A stretch of DNA of 64,000 nucleotides, taken from Qipengyuania vulgaris (GTDB lineage Bacteria; Pseudomonadota; Alphaproteobacteria; Sphingomonadales; Sphingomonadaceae). The notes under the pieces are model-generated. The model ran no database searches. It worked only from the letters and a program-made list of their open reading frames with translations, and had not been told where the DNA came from. How positions within the stretch are numbered: the first letter of the stretch is position 1; each line of letters starts with the position of its first letter. Both the position numbers and the translations under genes were made by a program. Where the stretch lies: NCBI GenBank assembly GCA_000756795.1, contig CCSI01000001.1:496001-560000 (forward strand), given 5' to 3'. Of this stretch, positions 35,154 to 43,726 are shown piece after piece.

Positions 35154-37820
35154 ATGAATAACGACACTGTCTTCACCTTCGGCGGCGACGCGCCGCATAC
35201 GAATGCGCGGCAGAAGGACAAGACAGTCACCGGCGGCAAGGGCGCGAACCTCGCCGAGATGGCGAGCATCGGCCTGCCCGTTCCTCCCGGCTTCACCATC
35301 GCGACCGAAGAATGCCTGAAGTATCTCGCAGGGGGCAGCGACTTCTCAGAAAAGCTGCGCGCCGACGTGATGGCCGCGCTTACCCATGTCGAAAAGACCG
35401 TGGGCAAGGGCTTCGGTGATGCGGCTGACCCGCTGCTAGTCTCGGTCCGTTCCGGCGCGGCGGTATCCATGCCGGGCATGATGGACACCGTCCTCAACCT
35501 CGGCCTAAATGACGAGACGGTGCAGGGTCTCGCCAACACCAGCGGCGACGAGCGCTTCGCGTGGGACAGCTACCGCCGCTTCATCCAGATGTATGGCGAT
35601 GTCGTGCTCGGCGTAGACCACGGGTTGTTCGAGGAAGCGCTCGAAATCGCCAAGGAAGACAATGGCTATTACGCCGACACCGAACTGAGCGCCGAGGAAT
35701 GGAAGACGCTCGTCGCCGAGTACAAGTCCATCGTCGAGCAGGAACTGGGCAAGCCGTTCCCGCAGGACCCGGTCGAGCAACTCTGGGGTGCCATCAGCGC
35801 GGTCTTCGACAGCTGGGATACCGAGCGCGCCAAGATCTACCGCCGCCTCAACGACATCCCGCACGACATGGGCACCGCGGTCAATGTGCAGGCGATGGTC
35901 TTCGGCAATATGGGCGACACCAGTGCGACGGGCGTGGCCTTCACCCGCGACCCTTCGACGGGCGAAAAGGCCTATTACGGCGAATGGCTGGTCAATGCGC
36001 AGGGCGAGGACGTGGTGGCGGGCATCCGCACTCCGCAATACCTGACCAAGGCTGCGCGTGAGGCGGCAGGTGCCGATAAGCCGAGCATGGAAGAAGCCAT
36101 GCCGGAGGCTTTCAGAGAGCTCGCGCATCTCTTCGACCTGCTCGAAAAGCACTACAAGGACATGCAGGACATCGAATTCACCGTGCAGCAGGGCAAGCTG
36201 TGGCTGCTGCAGACCCGCAACGGCAAGCGTACCGCTAAAGCTGCGCTCAAGCTGGCGGTCGACATGGTAGGCGAGGGCCTCATCGACGAGAAGACGGCCA
36301 TCCTGCGCGTCGACCCGATGGCACTCGACCAGCTGCTTCACCCGACACTTGACCCTGATGCGCCGCGCGACGTCCTGACCACTGGCCTGCCTGCCTCGCC
36401 CGGCGCGGCGAGCGGCAAGATTGTGCTCGACGCGGATACGGCAGAACTCTGGGCAGGGCGGGGCGAGAAGGTCATTCTCGTCCGCGTCGAAACCAGCCCG
36501 GAGGACATCCACGGCATGCACGCCGCAACAGGCATCCTCACCGCGCGCGGCGGTATGACGAGCCATGCGGCGGTTGTGGCTCGCGGCATGGGGCGGCCCT
36601 GCGTTTCGGGCGCGTCGCAGGTCTCGATTGCGCGCGAAGGGCGCACGCTCACCATCGGCAATCGCCAGCTGAAAGAGGGCGACATAATCACACTCGACGG
36701 CGGCAACGGCCAGGTCATGGCGGGCGAGGTCGCTACAATCGAACCGGAACTCGCGGGCGATTTCGGCACGCTGATGGAATGGGCCGACAAGCATCGCCGC
36801 ATGCGCGTTCGCACCAATGCCGAGACGGAAGCCGACTGCCGCATGGCGCGCCAGTTCGGCGCCGAGGGCATTGGCCTTTGCCGCACCGAGCACATGTTCT
36901 TCGATGCCGACCGCATCAGCGCAGTGCGCCAGATGATTCTCGCCGACACCGAGGCGGGCCGCCGCGATGCGCTGGCCAAACTACTACCCGAACAGCGCGC
37001 CGATTTCGTCAAGATTTTCGAGGTGATGACGGGCCTTCCGTGCACCATCCGCCTGCTCGACCCGCCGCTCCACGAGTTCCTGCCGCATGGCGAGGCGGAG
37101 TTCGAGGAACTGGCTTCGGCGACCGGCAAGAGCGTCGACCAGCTGAAACGCCGCGCGGGCGAACTGCACGAATTCAACCCAATGCTCGGCCATCGCGGGT
37201 GCCGTCTCGGCATTACCTATCCCGAGATTTACGAGATGCAGGCGCGCGCCATCTTCGAGGCGGCCTGCGAAGCGGCGAAGAGCAGCGGCGAAGCGCCAGT
37301 GCCCGAAGTGATGATCCCGCTGGTCGCGACGCGCCGCGAACTCGAAATGCTGAAAGCTGTGGTGGACCGTGCAGCCGAAGAAGCGTTCGAGGCATCCGGC
37401 TGCAAGGTCGACTACCTCGTCGGCACGATGATCGAGCTGCCACGGGCTGCCCTGATGGCGGGTGAAATCGCGGAAGTGGGCGAATTCTTTAGCTTCGGTA
37501 CGAATGACCTCACGCAGACGACGCTCGGCGTCAGCCGCGACGATGCAGGCCGCTTCCTCACCGACTATGTCGACAAGGGCATCTTCGCTCGCGATCCCTT
37601 CGTCAGCCTCGATATCGACGGGGTGGGCCAGCTGGTGAAACTCGCCGCCGAACGGGGCCGCAAGACCCGTAGGGATATCAAGCTCGGCATCTGCGGGGAA
37701 CATGGCGGCGACCCGGCCAGCATCGCCTTTTGCGAGCAGACCGGTCTCGACTACGTCAGCGCCTCGCCCTACCGCGTGCCGATTGCCCGGCTCGCGGCAG
37801 CGCAGGCAAGCCTTCGTTAG
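35154..37820 (+). CDS. ppdK: Pyruvate, phosphate dikinase
   Basis: An 888-residue protein. The start is ATG 35154 (MNNDTVFTFGG), the common PPDK opening. Order: ATP-grasp nucleotide-binding domain (TGGKGANLAEM, SVRSGAAVSMPGMMDT), swivelling phosphohistidine domain (TARGGMTSHAAVVARGMG with the catalytic His), and PEP/pyruvate-binding TIM barrel (IGLCRTEHMFF, GTNDLTQTTLG, GICGEHGG). It interconverts pyruvate, ATP and phosphate with PEP, AMP and diphosphate in the cytosol. Its stop overlaps the convergent methyltransferase by four bases. Confidence 0.98.
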   Translation: MNNDTVFTFGGDAPHTNARQKDKTVTGGKGANLAEMASIGLPVPPGFTIATEECLKYLAGGSDFSEKLRADVMAALTHVEKTVGKGFGDAADPLLVSVRSGAAVSMPGMMDTVLNLGLNDETVQGLANTSGDERFAWDSYRRFIQMYGDVVLGVDHGLFEEALEIAKEDNGYYADTELSAEEWKTLVAEYKSIVEQELGKPFPQDPVEQLWGAISAVFDSWDTERAKIYRRLNDIPHDMGTAVNVQAMVFGNMGDTSATGVAFTRDPSTGEKAYYGEWLVNAQGEDVVAGIRTPQYLTKAAREAAGADKPSMEEAMPEAFRELAHLFDLLEKHYKDMQDIEFTVQQGKLWLLQTRNGKRTAKAALKLAVDMVGEGLIDEKTAILRVDPMALDQLLHPTLDPDAPRDVLTTGLPASPGAASGKIVLDADTAELWAGRGEKVILVRVETSPEDIHGMHAATGILTARGGMTSHAAVVARGMGRPCVSGASQVSIAREGRTLTIGNRQLKEGDIITLDGGNGQVMAGEVATIEPELAGDFGTLMEWADKHRRMRVRTNAETEADCRMARQFGAEGIGLCRTEHMFFDADRISAVRQMILADTEAGRRDALAKLLPEQRADFVKIFEVMTGLPCTIRLLDPPLHEFLPHGEAEFEELASATGKSVDQLKRRAGELHEFNPMLGHRGCRLGITYPEIYEMQARAIFEAACEAAKSSGEAPVPEVMIPLVATRRELEMLKAVVDRAAEEAFEASGCKVDYLVGTMIELPRAALMAGEIAEVGEFFSFGTNDLTQTTLGVSRDDAGRFLTDYVDKGIFARDPFVSLDIDGVGQLVKLAAERGRKTRRDIKLGICGEHGGDPASIAFCEQTGLDYVSASPYRVPIARLAAAQASLR

Positions 37821-38575
37821 TCTTTCCAGCCTGTTAACGTAAGAATCTCGAAGGTTTCTACAGTCCGCCCCTTATCGTTGGCGCTCACGAGAAAGGCATT
37901 GCGGGCTCGCTGGAGCGCGGCTTTTCCGAGCGGCGGGGCACCACTCGAAAGGCTCGAGGTCAACGCCTGGTCGCGCAGGTCCGACACCAGCCGGTCGAGC
38001 GATTTGTAGGCGACCTCGAGGCTCCGGCTATCGACCACCTGCCGCTTGAACAGCGCCCGCTGCATCAGCGCCGAAGCCGCCGCGTTGTCGACCAGCGGAT
38101 GCATCCGGGCCGCAGGCCTGTCGGGCTCCGCCGCAATCATCGCGCGGCGCAAATGCGCAAGGCTACCCGCGCCAATCAATGAGGCAATCAGCATCCCGCC
38201 CCCGTTCAGGGCCGAGCGCAAGTGGAGTAGCGCGCCAGGAAGGTCATTAACTCGTCCGAGCGAGGCGAGGCTGACGATAAGGTCGTAAGGGCCTTCATCA
38301 AGCGGCTTTTCCTCATCCAGTGTGCGGACATTCTCTTCGTCGACCACCGAACCGCGTCCGCGCAACGAGAGCGCCAGCGTCCCGGTCCAGTCACCGATGA
38401 CAAGAACGCGGGCAGGCTCGAACCGCATGAATTCCAGCCGGTCGAGCACGTCCTCGACCATGTCGTCGAGCACATAGCGGGCGGCATCGCGCTGCGACTG
38501 GCGGACCAGCGCGCGCCGATAGCCGGCCTTGCGGCGCTCGCGGCTGAAGATGCGGGGTGGGGCCTTGGTTTCCAT
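37817..38575 (-). CDS. SAM-dependent methyltransferase-like protein (BioC/NDUFAF5-like)
   Basis: About 252 residues. The motif VLVIGDWTGTLALSL takes the place of the SAM-binding GxGxG loop, and PYDLIVSLASLGRVNDLPGALLHLRSALNGGGMLIASLIG matches post-motif segments of class I methyltransferases. The opening RERRKAGYRRA followed by LDDMVEDVLDRLEFMRF resembles NDUFAF5/BioC-like proteins. The loop is poorly conserved, so activity is uncertain. The start ATG at 38575 has GGAA upstream; longer forms would run into the divergent comF. It overlaps ppdK's stop by four bases. Confidence 0.85.
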   Translation of the reverse strand: METKAPPRIFSRERRKAGYRRALVRQSQRDAARYVLDDMVEDVLDRLEFMRFEPARVLVIGDWTGTLALSLRGRGSVVDEENVRTLDEEKPLDEGPYDLIVSLASLGRVNDLPGALLHLRSALNGGGMLIASLIGAGSLAHLRRAMIAAEPDRPAARMHPLVDNAAASALMQRALFKRQVVDSRSLEVAYKSLDRLVSDLRDQALTSSLSSGAPPLGKAALQRARNAFLVSANDKGRTVETFEILTLTGWKD

Positions 38576-38642
38576 TGCCGATTCCATTGCGGGCGCAGAT
38601 GCCGCGCTTGCATCGCCCATGCAACCCGTGCAGCAAGTTCCT

Positions 38643-39404
38643 ATGGAGAGAGTAACCACATTGCGGCGCGTAATCGGTGGGGGCGTCGCGCCGCTCGTGG
38701 ACCTCGTCTATCCGCCGCGTTGCCCGGCCTGCGGTGAAGGTATCGGGGAGCAGGGCGGCCTTTGCGCGACCTGCTGGAACGACCTCGCGATACCCGGTGA
38801 CCCCAGCTGCGGCCTGTGCCAGCGCCCTTTCGGCGAGAGCGGACCGGATGAAGGCTCGATATGCGCACCTTGCCTCGGCAGCCCACCTGCTCACGACGGA
38901 ATCGCGGCCGGCACGCTCTACACTGACACTTCGCGCAAGCTGGTCCTCGCTCTCAAGCATGGCCGCCGTATCGCGCTGGCTCCCTTGCTTGCGAGACTGA
39001 TTGCCGCGCGAATCCGACAAGCTGAGGAGGAGCGTCTCATCATTCCCGTCCCGCTCCATCGCTGGCGGCTTTGGCATCGCGGGTTCAACCAGGCCGCGCT
39101 CCTTGCTCGCGAATTGGCCAAAGCAGGCTGCGGCACATTGGTGGTCGACGGCCTCAGGCGGACCAAGCGCACCCCAAGCCTCGGCGGAATGGGGGCAAAG
39201 GCAAGGACAAGGGCGCTCGTGGGAGCCATCGCAGTGAACAAACCGGTCAGCATCAAAGGGCGACATATCCTGCTGGTCGACGATGTCTTGACCAGTGGAG
39301 CGACCAGCACGGCCTGCGTGAAGGCCCTAAAGCGGGCTGGCGCAAAATCGGTCGTCATCGCCTGCTTCGCCCGTGTGTTAGACGAAGCGCGCGTCCACAC
39401 ATGA
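38643..39404 (+). CDS. comF: ComF family phosphoribosyltransferase-like protein
   Basis: A 253-residue protein. The N-terminal zinc-ribbon region has four CxxC pairs (CPAC, CATC, CGLC, CAPC). The C-terminal type I phosphoribosyltransferase domain has IIPVPLHRWRLWHRGFNQAALLA and the PRPP loop ILLVDDVLTSGAT. The family is linked to DNA uptake and, in many bacteria, to unknown housekeeping tasks. Start ATG 38643 (MERVTTLRR) is the best fit, but no strong ribosome site is seen; ATG 38619 is another option. Divergent from the methyltransferase gene. Confidence 0.92.
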   Translation: MERVTTLRRVIGGGVAPLVDLVYPPRCPACGEGIGEQGGLCATCWNDLAIPGDPSCGLCQRPFGESGPDEGSICAPCLGSPPAHDGIAAGTLYTDTSRKLVLALKHGRRIALAPLLARLIAARIRQAEEERLIIPVPLHRWRLWHRGFNQAALLARELAKAGCGTLVVDGLRRTKRTPSLGGMGAKARTRALVGAIAVNKPVSIKGRHILLVDDVLTSGATSTACVKALKRAGAKSVVIACFARVLDEARVHT

Positions 39405-39528
39405 AAAACGAAACGCCCGGAGTCCGAAGACCCCGGGCGCCACGTGACGAAATACACCGGACCCGTCTTTCGACTTGGTGCAGCCCCCCAGCATGCACGC
39501 TTGGTCCTATCCCTCATCGTTACCGGAT
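39402..39528 (-). ncRNA. Candidate small RNA ending in a UUCG-loop terminator
   Basis: At 39414-39439 the minus-strand RNA would form an 11-bp stem (CGCCCGGGGUC / GACUCCGGGCG) closed by a cUUCGg loop and followed by UUUCGUUUUUC. The only imperfect pair is G-U on the minus strand but A-C on the plus strand, so the terminator belongs to a minus-strand transcript. No minus-strand gene lies upstream within 4 kb in range. TATATG at 39540-39535 could be a -10 box, giving an RNA of about 125 bases. No known family was recognised. Confidence 0.4.
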
Positions 39529-39754
39529 GCGCCGCATATAAACCCCCATGCGGCTGCGGATCCGGGACCCCCTGAACCTGGCGCTCTGCTGGCACCCTTG
39601 CTCCGGTGGGCAGGCCTCACATTGCCTGCGAGGTCGATACATCACCCAAAAAAGCCGTTCATCAAAACGACAAGTGCGGTTAGTGTCGATTTTGGACAAC
39701 CCTTGTGGCGGTCCTGCAACATCCTGTCGTAAATTTACAATTTCCGGAGCAATC
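39529..39754. other. Intergenic region upstream of hisI
   Basis: The rest of the 350-bp gap between comF and hisI. A frame open from 39548 reads into hisI but has no coding character before the GTG at 39755. The AT-richer part around 39640-39740 is the likely hisI promoter region. Nothing else is supported. Confidence 0.4.
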
Positions 39755-40129
39755 GTGTCCCCCGCAGATAGTACACGCGAAACAGGCACCACATTTCTGC
39801 CGAAATTCGACGAGAAGGGACTGCTCAGTGCGGTCGTGCAAGATGTCGAAACAGGCCGAATCCTGATGGTCGCCTTCATGGATGCGGAAGCCATCGCCGC
39901 GACCCAAGAGACCGGCATCGCGCACTTCTACTCACGCTCGCGCGGCAAGCTGTGGAAGAAGGGCGAGACCAGCGGAAACGTGCTGCAAGTGGAGGAAATA
40001 CTCGTCGATTGCGACCAAGACGCGCTTGCCCTGCGCTGTCGTCCTGCGGGACCCACGTGCCACACCGGCGCGACGAGCTGTTTCTATCGCAAGCTGGACA
40101 AAGGCGTTCTCCAACCCGTCAAGTCTTGA
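39755..40129 (+). CDS. hisI: Phosphoribosyl-AMP cyclohydrolase
   Basis: A 124-residue protein. The start is GTG 39755 with CGGAG six bases before. Family motifs: [40 protein letters not shown], the metal-binding DCDQDAL, and zinc-site cysteines in [19 protein letters not shown]. It opens the purine ring of PR-AMP in the third step of histidine synthesis. No HisE domain is fused, and no other his gene is nearby. Its last codons overlap the putative operator of the MerR regulator. Confidence 0.97.
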   Translation: MSPADSTRETGTTFLPKFDEKGLLSAVVQDVETGRILMVAFMDAEAIAATQETGIAHFYSRSRGKLWKKGETSGNVLQVEEILVDCDQDALALRCRPAGPTCHTGATSCFYRKLDKGVLQPVKS

Positions 40130-40144
40130 CGCTTACGTAAACGT
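40129..40144. promoter_or_regulatory. Palindromic operator upstream of the MerR regulator
   Basis: ACGCTTACGTAAACGT is a 16-bp near-perfect palindrome (one mismatched pair) around TTACGTAA, set 18 bp before the MerR start. It resembles the TTACGTAA-core sites known for LiuR-type MerR regulators of branched-chain and fatty acid breakdown. Autoregulation and control of the downstream acyl-CoA dehydrogenase are inferred. Confidence 0.55.
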
Positions 40145-40161
40145 TGGGTTAGAAGGCGGGC

Positions 40162-40605
40162 ATGACCCAGCCTCTACCCAATGCTGACAACGACCGCCGG
40201 CATGCCGGCGCGCATCTTGACCGGCCGGACAAGCTCGACCGCGAACAATTCTCGATCTCGGACCTTACCAGCGAGTTCGACTGCACCGCCCGCGCGCTTC
40301 GTTTCTACGAAGACGAGGGGCTGATTGCCCCGTCGCGTGTCGGCCTCACCCGCATCTATTCCAAGCGCGACCGTGCGCGTCTCGCGTGGATCATGCGCGC
40401 AAAGAACGTCGGCTTCTCGCTCACCGAAATCCGCGAGATGATCGATCTTTACGACCTCGACGATGGCCGCGCCGAGCAGCGCCGCGTGACGCTGGAGAAG
40501 TGCCGCAAGCACGTCGCCAAGCTGAAGGCGCAGCGCGCCGATATCGATAGTTCCATCAAGGAATTGACCGAGTTCATTTCGCTCGTCGAAGAACAGGTCG
40601 ACTGA
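40162..40605 (+). CDS. MerR family regulator (LiuR-like) of acyl-CoA metabolism
   Basis: A 147-residue protein. After a 30-residue N-terminal tail, the winged helix runs FSISDLTSEFDCTARALRFYEDEGLIAPSRVGLTRIYSKRDRARL, followed by the dimerisation coiled coil (about 105-145). It has no Cys cluster, so it is not a metal-type MerR; the layout fits the LiuR group, which senses acyl-CoA intermediates. An acyl-CoA dehydrogenase gene starts 53 bp downstream, and a palindromic operator lies just upstream. Ligand unknown. Confidence 0.9.
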   Translation: MTQPLPNADNDRRHAGAHLDRPDKLDREQFSISDLTSEFDCTARALRFYEDEGLIAPSRVGLTRIYSKRDRARLAWIMRAKNVGFSLTEIREMIDLYDLDDGRAEQRRVTLEKCRKHVAKLKAQRADIDSSIKELTEFISLVEEQVD

Positions 40606-40658
40606 ATTTTCTCCCCGGCGAGACACCGCCTGAAATCAATCTCTCCCAAGGACAAATC

Positions 40659-42464
40659 ATGCCCACCTATACTGCACCGACCCGTGATACTCGCTTCATC
40701 ATCAACGAGGTCCTTGATCTCGCCGCTTACGGCAACCTGCCGGGTTTCGAAATGGCGACGGACGATGTGACCGACGCTGTGATCAACGAAGGTGGAAAGT
40801 TCTGCTCCGAAGTGCTCGCGCCACTCAACCGCATCGGTGACGAGCACGGCTGCGTGCGCAACGAAGACGGTTCGGTCACCACGCCCCCGGGCTTCAAGGA
40901 AGCTTTCGACCAGTTCCGTGAGGCCGGTTGGGGCACGCTGGCTCATGACGAGCAATTTGGCGGGCAGGGCATGCCGCACGTTCTTGGCTTCGTGATGGAA
41001 GAGTTCATCTCGAGCGCGAACCAAGCCTTCGGCATGTATCCGGGCCTCACCAACGGTGCGATCAGCGCATTGGTAGCCAAGGGCTCGGACGAGCAGAAGG
41101 CCATGTACCTCCCCAAGATGGTCTCCGGCGAATGGACCGGCACCATGAACCTGACCGAGCCGCATTGCGGCACCGACCTCGGCATGATCCGCACCAAAGC
41201 CGAACCTCAGGGTGACGGCAGCTACGCGATCACCGGCACCAAGATCTTCATTTCGGCCGGCGAGCATGACATGAGCGAGAACATCATCCACCTGGTGCTC
41301 GCCAAGACCCCGGGCGCGCCTGACAGCACCAAGGGCATCTCGCTCTTCGTCGTGCCCAAGTTCATCGTCAACGAAGACGGTACTCCGGGCGAGCGTAACG
41401 GCGTGATGTGCGGCTCGATCGAGCACAAGATGGGCATCCACGGCAACTCCACCTGCGTCCTTAACTACGATGGCGCCAAGGGCTGGATGGTCGGCGAGGA
41501 GAACAAGGGTCTCGCCGCCATGTTCATCATGATGAACGCCGCGCGTCTTGGCGTCGGCATCCAGGGCCTGAGCCAGGCCGAAGTCGCCTATCAGAACGCG
41601 GTCGCATATGCGCTCGACCGCCGCCAGGGCCGCGCACTTACCGGTCCGGCAGAGCCCCAGGCACAGGCCGACCCGATCTTCGTCCATCCCGACGTTCGCC
41701 GCATGCTGATGGACGCCAAGGCCTTCACCGAAGGCATGCGTGCCCTCGCACTGTGGGGTGGTCTGCTGGTCGACCTCACGCACAAGGCGCAGACCGAGGA
41801 AGAGCGCGAGGAAGCCGACATGCTGCTCGGCCTGATGACCCCGGTCATCAAGGGCTACGGCACCGACAAGGGCTATGAAGTTGCCACCAACATGCAGCAG
41901 GTCTTCGGCGGCCATGGCTACATCGAGGAATGGGGCATGAGCCAGTTCGTCCGCGATGCCCGTATCGCCCAGATTTACGAAGGCACCAACGGCGTGCAGG
42001 CGATGGACCTTTGCGGCCGTAAGCTGGCCCAGAAGGGCGGCGCTGCCGTGCAGGCCTTCTTCAAGCACGTGGGCGAGGAAATCGCCGCGGCGAAGGAAGT
42101 CGACGAGCTCAAGGACATGGCCGAGGCGCTCGAAAAGGCGCTTGGCCAGCAGCAGGCATCGACCATGTGGTTCATGCAGAACGCGATGCAGAACCCCAAC
42201 CACCTCGGCGCGGGCGCGCATCACTATATGCACATCATGGGTATCGTGACGCTCGGCCTGATGTGGCTGAAGATGGCCAAGGTCGCCGCATCGAAGCTTG
42301 CCAGCGCGGGCGACGACAAGGCGTTCTACGAACAGAAACTCGCCACGGCGCGCTATTACATGGACCGTTACCTGCCCGACGCCGGCGCGCTGCGCCGCAA
42401 GCTCGAGGCGGGCAGCGACAGCCTGATGGCACTGGGCGAAGACGCCTTCCAGACGGCGGCGTAA
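40659..42464 (+). CDS. Acyl-CoA dehydrogenase, long (about 600-residue) form
   Basis: A 601-residue FAD flavoprotein. The core domain has MNLTEPHCGTDLGMIRTKA and GTKIFISAGEHDM (FAD/substrate contacts), GVGIQGLSQAEVAYQNAVAYALDRRQGR, and QVFGGHGYIEEWGMSQFVRDARIAQIYEGTNGVQAMDL with the catalytic Glu in the YEGTNG segment. The extra N- and C-terminal domains place it in the AcdC/DmdC-like group rather than the 380-residue group. It forms trans-2-enoyl-CoA. Chain-length preference is unknown. It is probably controlled by the adjacent LiuR-like regulator and ended by the terminator at 42511. Confidence 0.95.
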   Translation: MPTYTAPTRDTRFIINEVLDLAAYGNLPGFEMATDDVTDAVINEGGKFCSEVLAPLNRIGDEHGCVRNEDGSVTTPPGFKEAFDQFREAGWGTLAHDEQFGGQGMPHVLGFVMEEFISSANQAFGMYPGLTNGAISALVAKGSDEQKAMYLPKMVSGEWTGTMNLTEPHCGTDLGMIRTKAEPQGDGSYAITGTKIFISAGEHDMSENIIHLVLAKTPGAPDSTKGISLFVVPKFIVNEDGTPGERNGVMCGSIEHKMGIHGNSTCVLNYDGAKGWMVGEENKGLAAMFIMMNAARLGVGIQGLSQAEVAYQNAVAYALDRRQGRALTGPAEPQAQADPIFVHPDVRRMLMDAKAFTEGMRALALWGGLLVDLTHKAQTEEEREEADMLLGLMTPVIKGYGTDKGYEVATNMQQVFGGHGYIEEWGMSQFVRDARIAQIYEGTNGVQAMDLCGRKLAQKGGAAVQAFFKHVGEEIAAAKEVDELKDMAEALEKALGQQQASTMWFMQNAMQNPNHLGAGAHHYMHIMGIVTLGLMWLKMAKVAASKLASAGDDKAFYEQKLATARYYMDRYLPDAGALRRKLEAGSDSLMALGEDAFQTAA

Positions 42465-42510
42465 GACCGAGTCGCAGCGTCACGCTGGGACTTTAGTTGA
42501 TGAAGTACAG

Positions 42511-42547
42511 ACGCGGGGTGCCCCTTTCATAGGGTGCCCCGCGTTTT
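42511..42547 (+). terminator. Rho-independent terminator of the acyl-CoA dehydrogenase gene
   Basis: ACGCGGGGTGCCC (42511-42523) pairs with GGGTGCCCCGCGT (42531-42543 region; two G-T wobbles) around a 7-base loop, followed by TTTT. It lies about 47 bases below the stop at 42464. Confidence 0.88.
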
Positions 42548-42650
42548 GCCGTGATATTCAGGATTGAAAGAGCCGATGCGAGGCTAGCAGCGGCAGGTTG
42601 TGTAGGAAAATCGAACGTCTGAGTTTGGTTGGATAGCGGACACGAAGCTA

Positions 42651-42678
42651 GAGGGGGCCGACCATGACCGGCCCCCTC
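42651..42678 (-). terminator. Hairpin below the alpha/beta hydrolase gene
   Basis: GAGGGGGCCG and CGGCCCCCTC form a 10-bp perfect stem with an 8-base loop, seven bases below the minus-strand stop at 42685. No T run follows on either strand, so it may act as an mRNA 3' stabiliser or a weak terminator. Confidence 0.5.
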
Positions 42679-42684
42679 CGTGAT

Positions 42685-43629
42685 TCATTCTGCGGGTTCG
42701 GATACTCGGGTTTCGGCGAGGTTTTTCTGAAAGAATGGCGCAAGTTCGCCGATGGCCTCGGAGATTTCTCCTTCGCCGTCATACATGTCCATATGGTTCG
42801 CACCTTCGACCACATGCATCCGCTTGTCGGAGCTGGCCGCGCGCTCGAAGAGGTCGTCGCTCATCCATTTGCTCCCTGCTTTGCTGCCGGCAATCACAAG
42901 CAGCGGTCGGGTCAGGAACGCTTCCGCCTTGAAGTACGCATCGTAGGGAATGATCTGGGAAAGGCTACGCGCCGTCATAAAGCCGGGTGCCGTCGGATAC
43001 TCAGCGCGCGGGGTGTGATAATATTCCCATGCCTGGCGCAGCTCCTCATTCGGAGCATCTGCTTCGTTCAGAGGCGCTAGCGGGAAGGTCTGTGGATCGT
43101 CTCCGCCGGCATCGGCGGTGCGAGCTTCGGCCCCCATCTGGACGACCGGCGCGGCGTCGGCATCGGCGACACTATTATCCCAACCATTGCGGAACATCTG
43201 GCCGATATTGACTGCGCTGACTGTCGCGACTGCCTTGATCCGTGGATCGTCAATCGCGGCATTGGCGGTGTAGCCGCCCCCCGCACAGATGCCCATCGCA
43301 CCAATGCGGTCATTGTCTACGTAGGGTAGCGTAGTAAGGTAATCGAGCACAGCGCTGACGTCTTCAGTCCGCACTTGCGGGTTTTCGAGCTGGCGTGGAA
43401 GTCCGCCGCTTTCACCCTGATAGGAAGCGTCATAGGCAATCGCTACGAAGCCCCGTTCGGCGAGCTTTTTCGCATAGGTGCCTGAGGTCTGCTCTTTCAC
43501 GCCGCCACCCGGGTGAGACACGATAATAGCGGGATAGGATTCGTTCTCGTCGAAGTCTTCTGGGAAGTTGAGGACGGCCGACATGTCGATCGAGCGGTTG
43601 TTCGAATTGGGGAACGTGACCTTGGTCAT
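42685..43629 (-). CDS. Alpha/beta hydrolase (dienelactone hydrolase-like)
   Basis: A 314-residue cytosolic protein. Start ATG 43629 has AAGGAG eight bases before. The fold opens with YPAIIVSHPGGGVKEQTSGTYAKKLAERGFVAIAYDASYQGES (oxyanion hole region). The nucleophile position falls in IGAMGICAGGGYTANAA, where GICAGG has Cys as in dienelactone hydrolases instead of the usual Ser. The acid and His are in LVIAGSKAGSKWMSDD and GANHMDMYD. A LysR gene is divergent 97 bp away and likely regulates it. Substrate unknown. Confidence 0.9.
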   Translation of the reverse strand: MTKVTFPNSNNRSIDMSAVLNFPEDFDENESYPAIIVSHPGGGVKEQTSGTYAKKLAERGFVAIAYDASYQGESGGLPRQLENPQVRTEDVSAVLDYLTTLPYVDNDRIGAMGICAGGGYTANAAIDDPRIKAVATVSAVNIGQMFRNGWDNSVADADAAPVVQMGAEARTADAGGDDPQTFPLAPLNEADAPNEELRQAWEYYHTPRAEYPTAPGFMTARSLSQIIPYDAYFKAEAFLTRPLLVIAGSKAGSKWMSDDLFERAASSDKRMHVVEGANHMDMYDGEGEISEAIGELAPFFQKNLAETRVSEPAE

Positions 43630-43726
43630 TCGGGGTCTCCTTGGTTTGTCTGAGGACCGAGATAGACCTTGCCGCTTCATTCGATTAGACGCTTAATTCT
43701 ACTTGCCCTTATAAGTGAGATGATAA

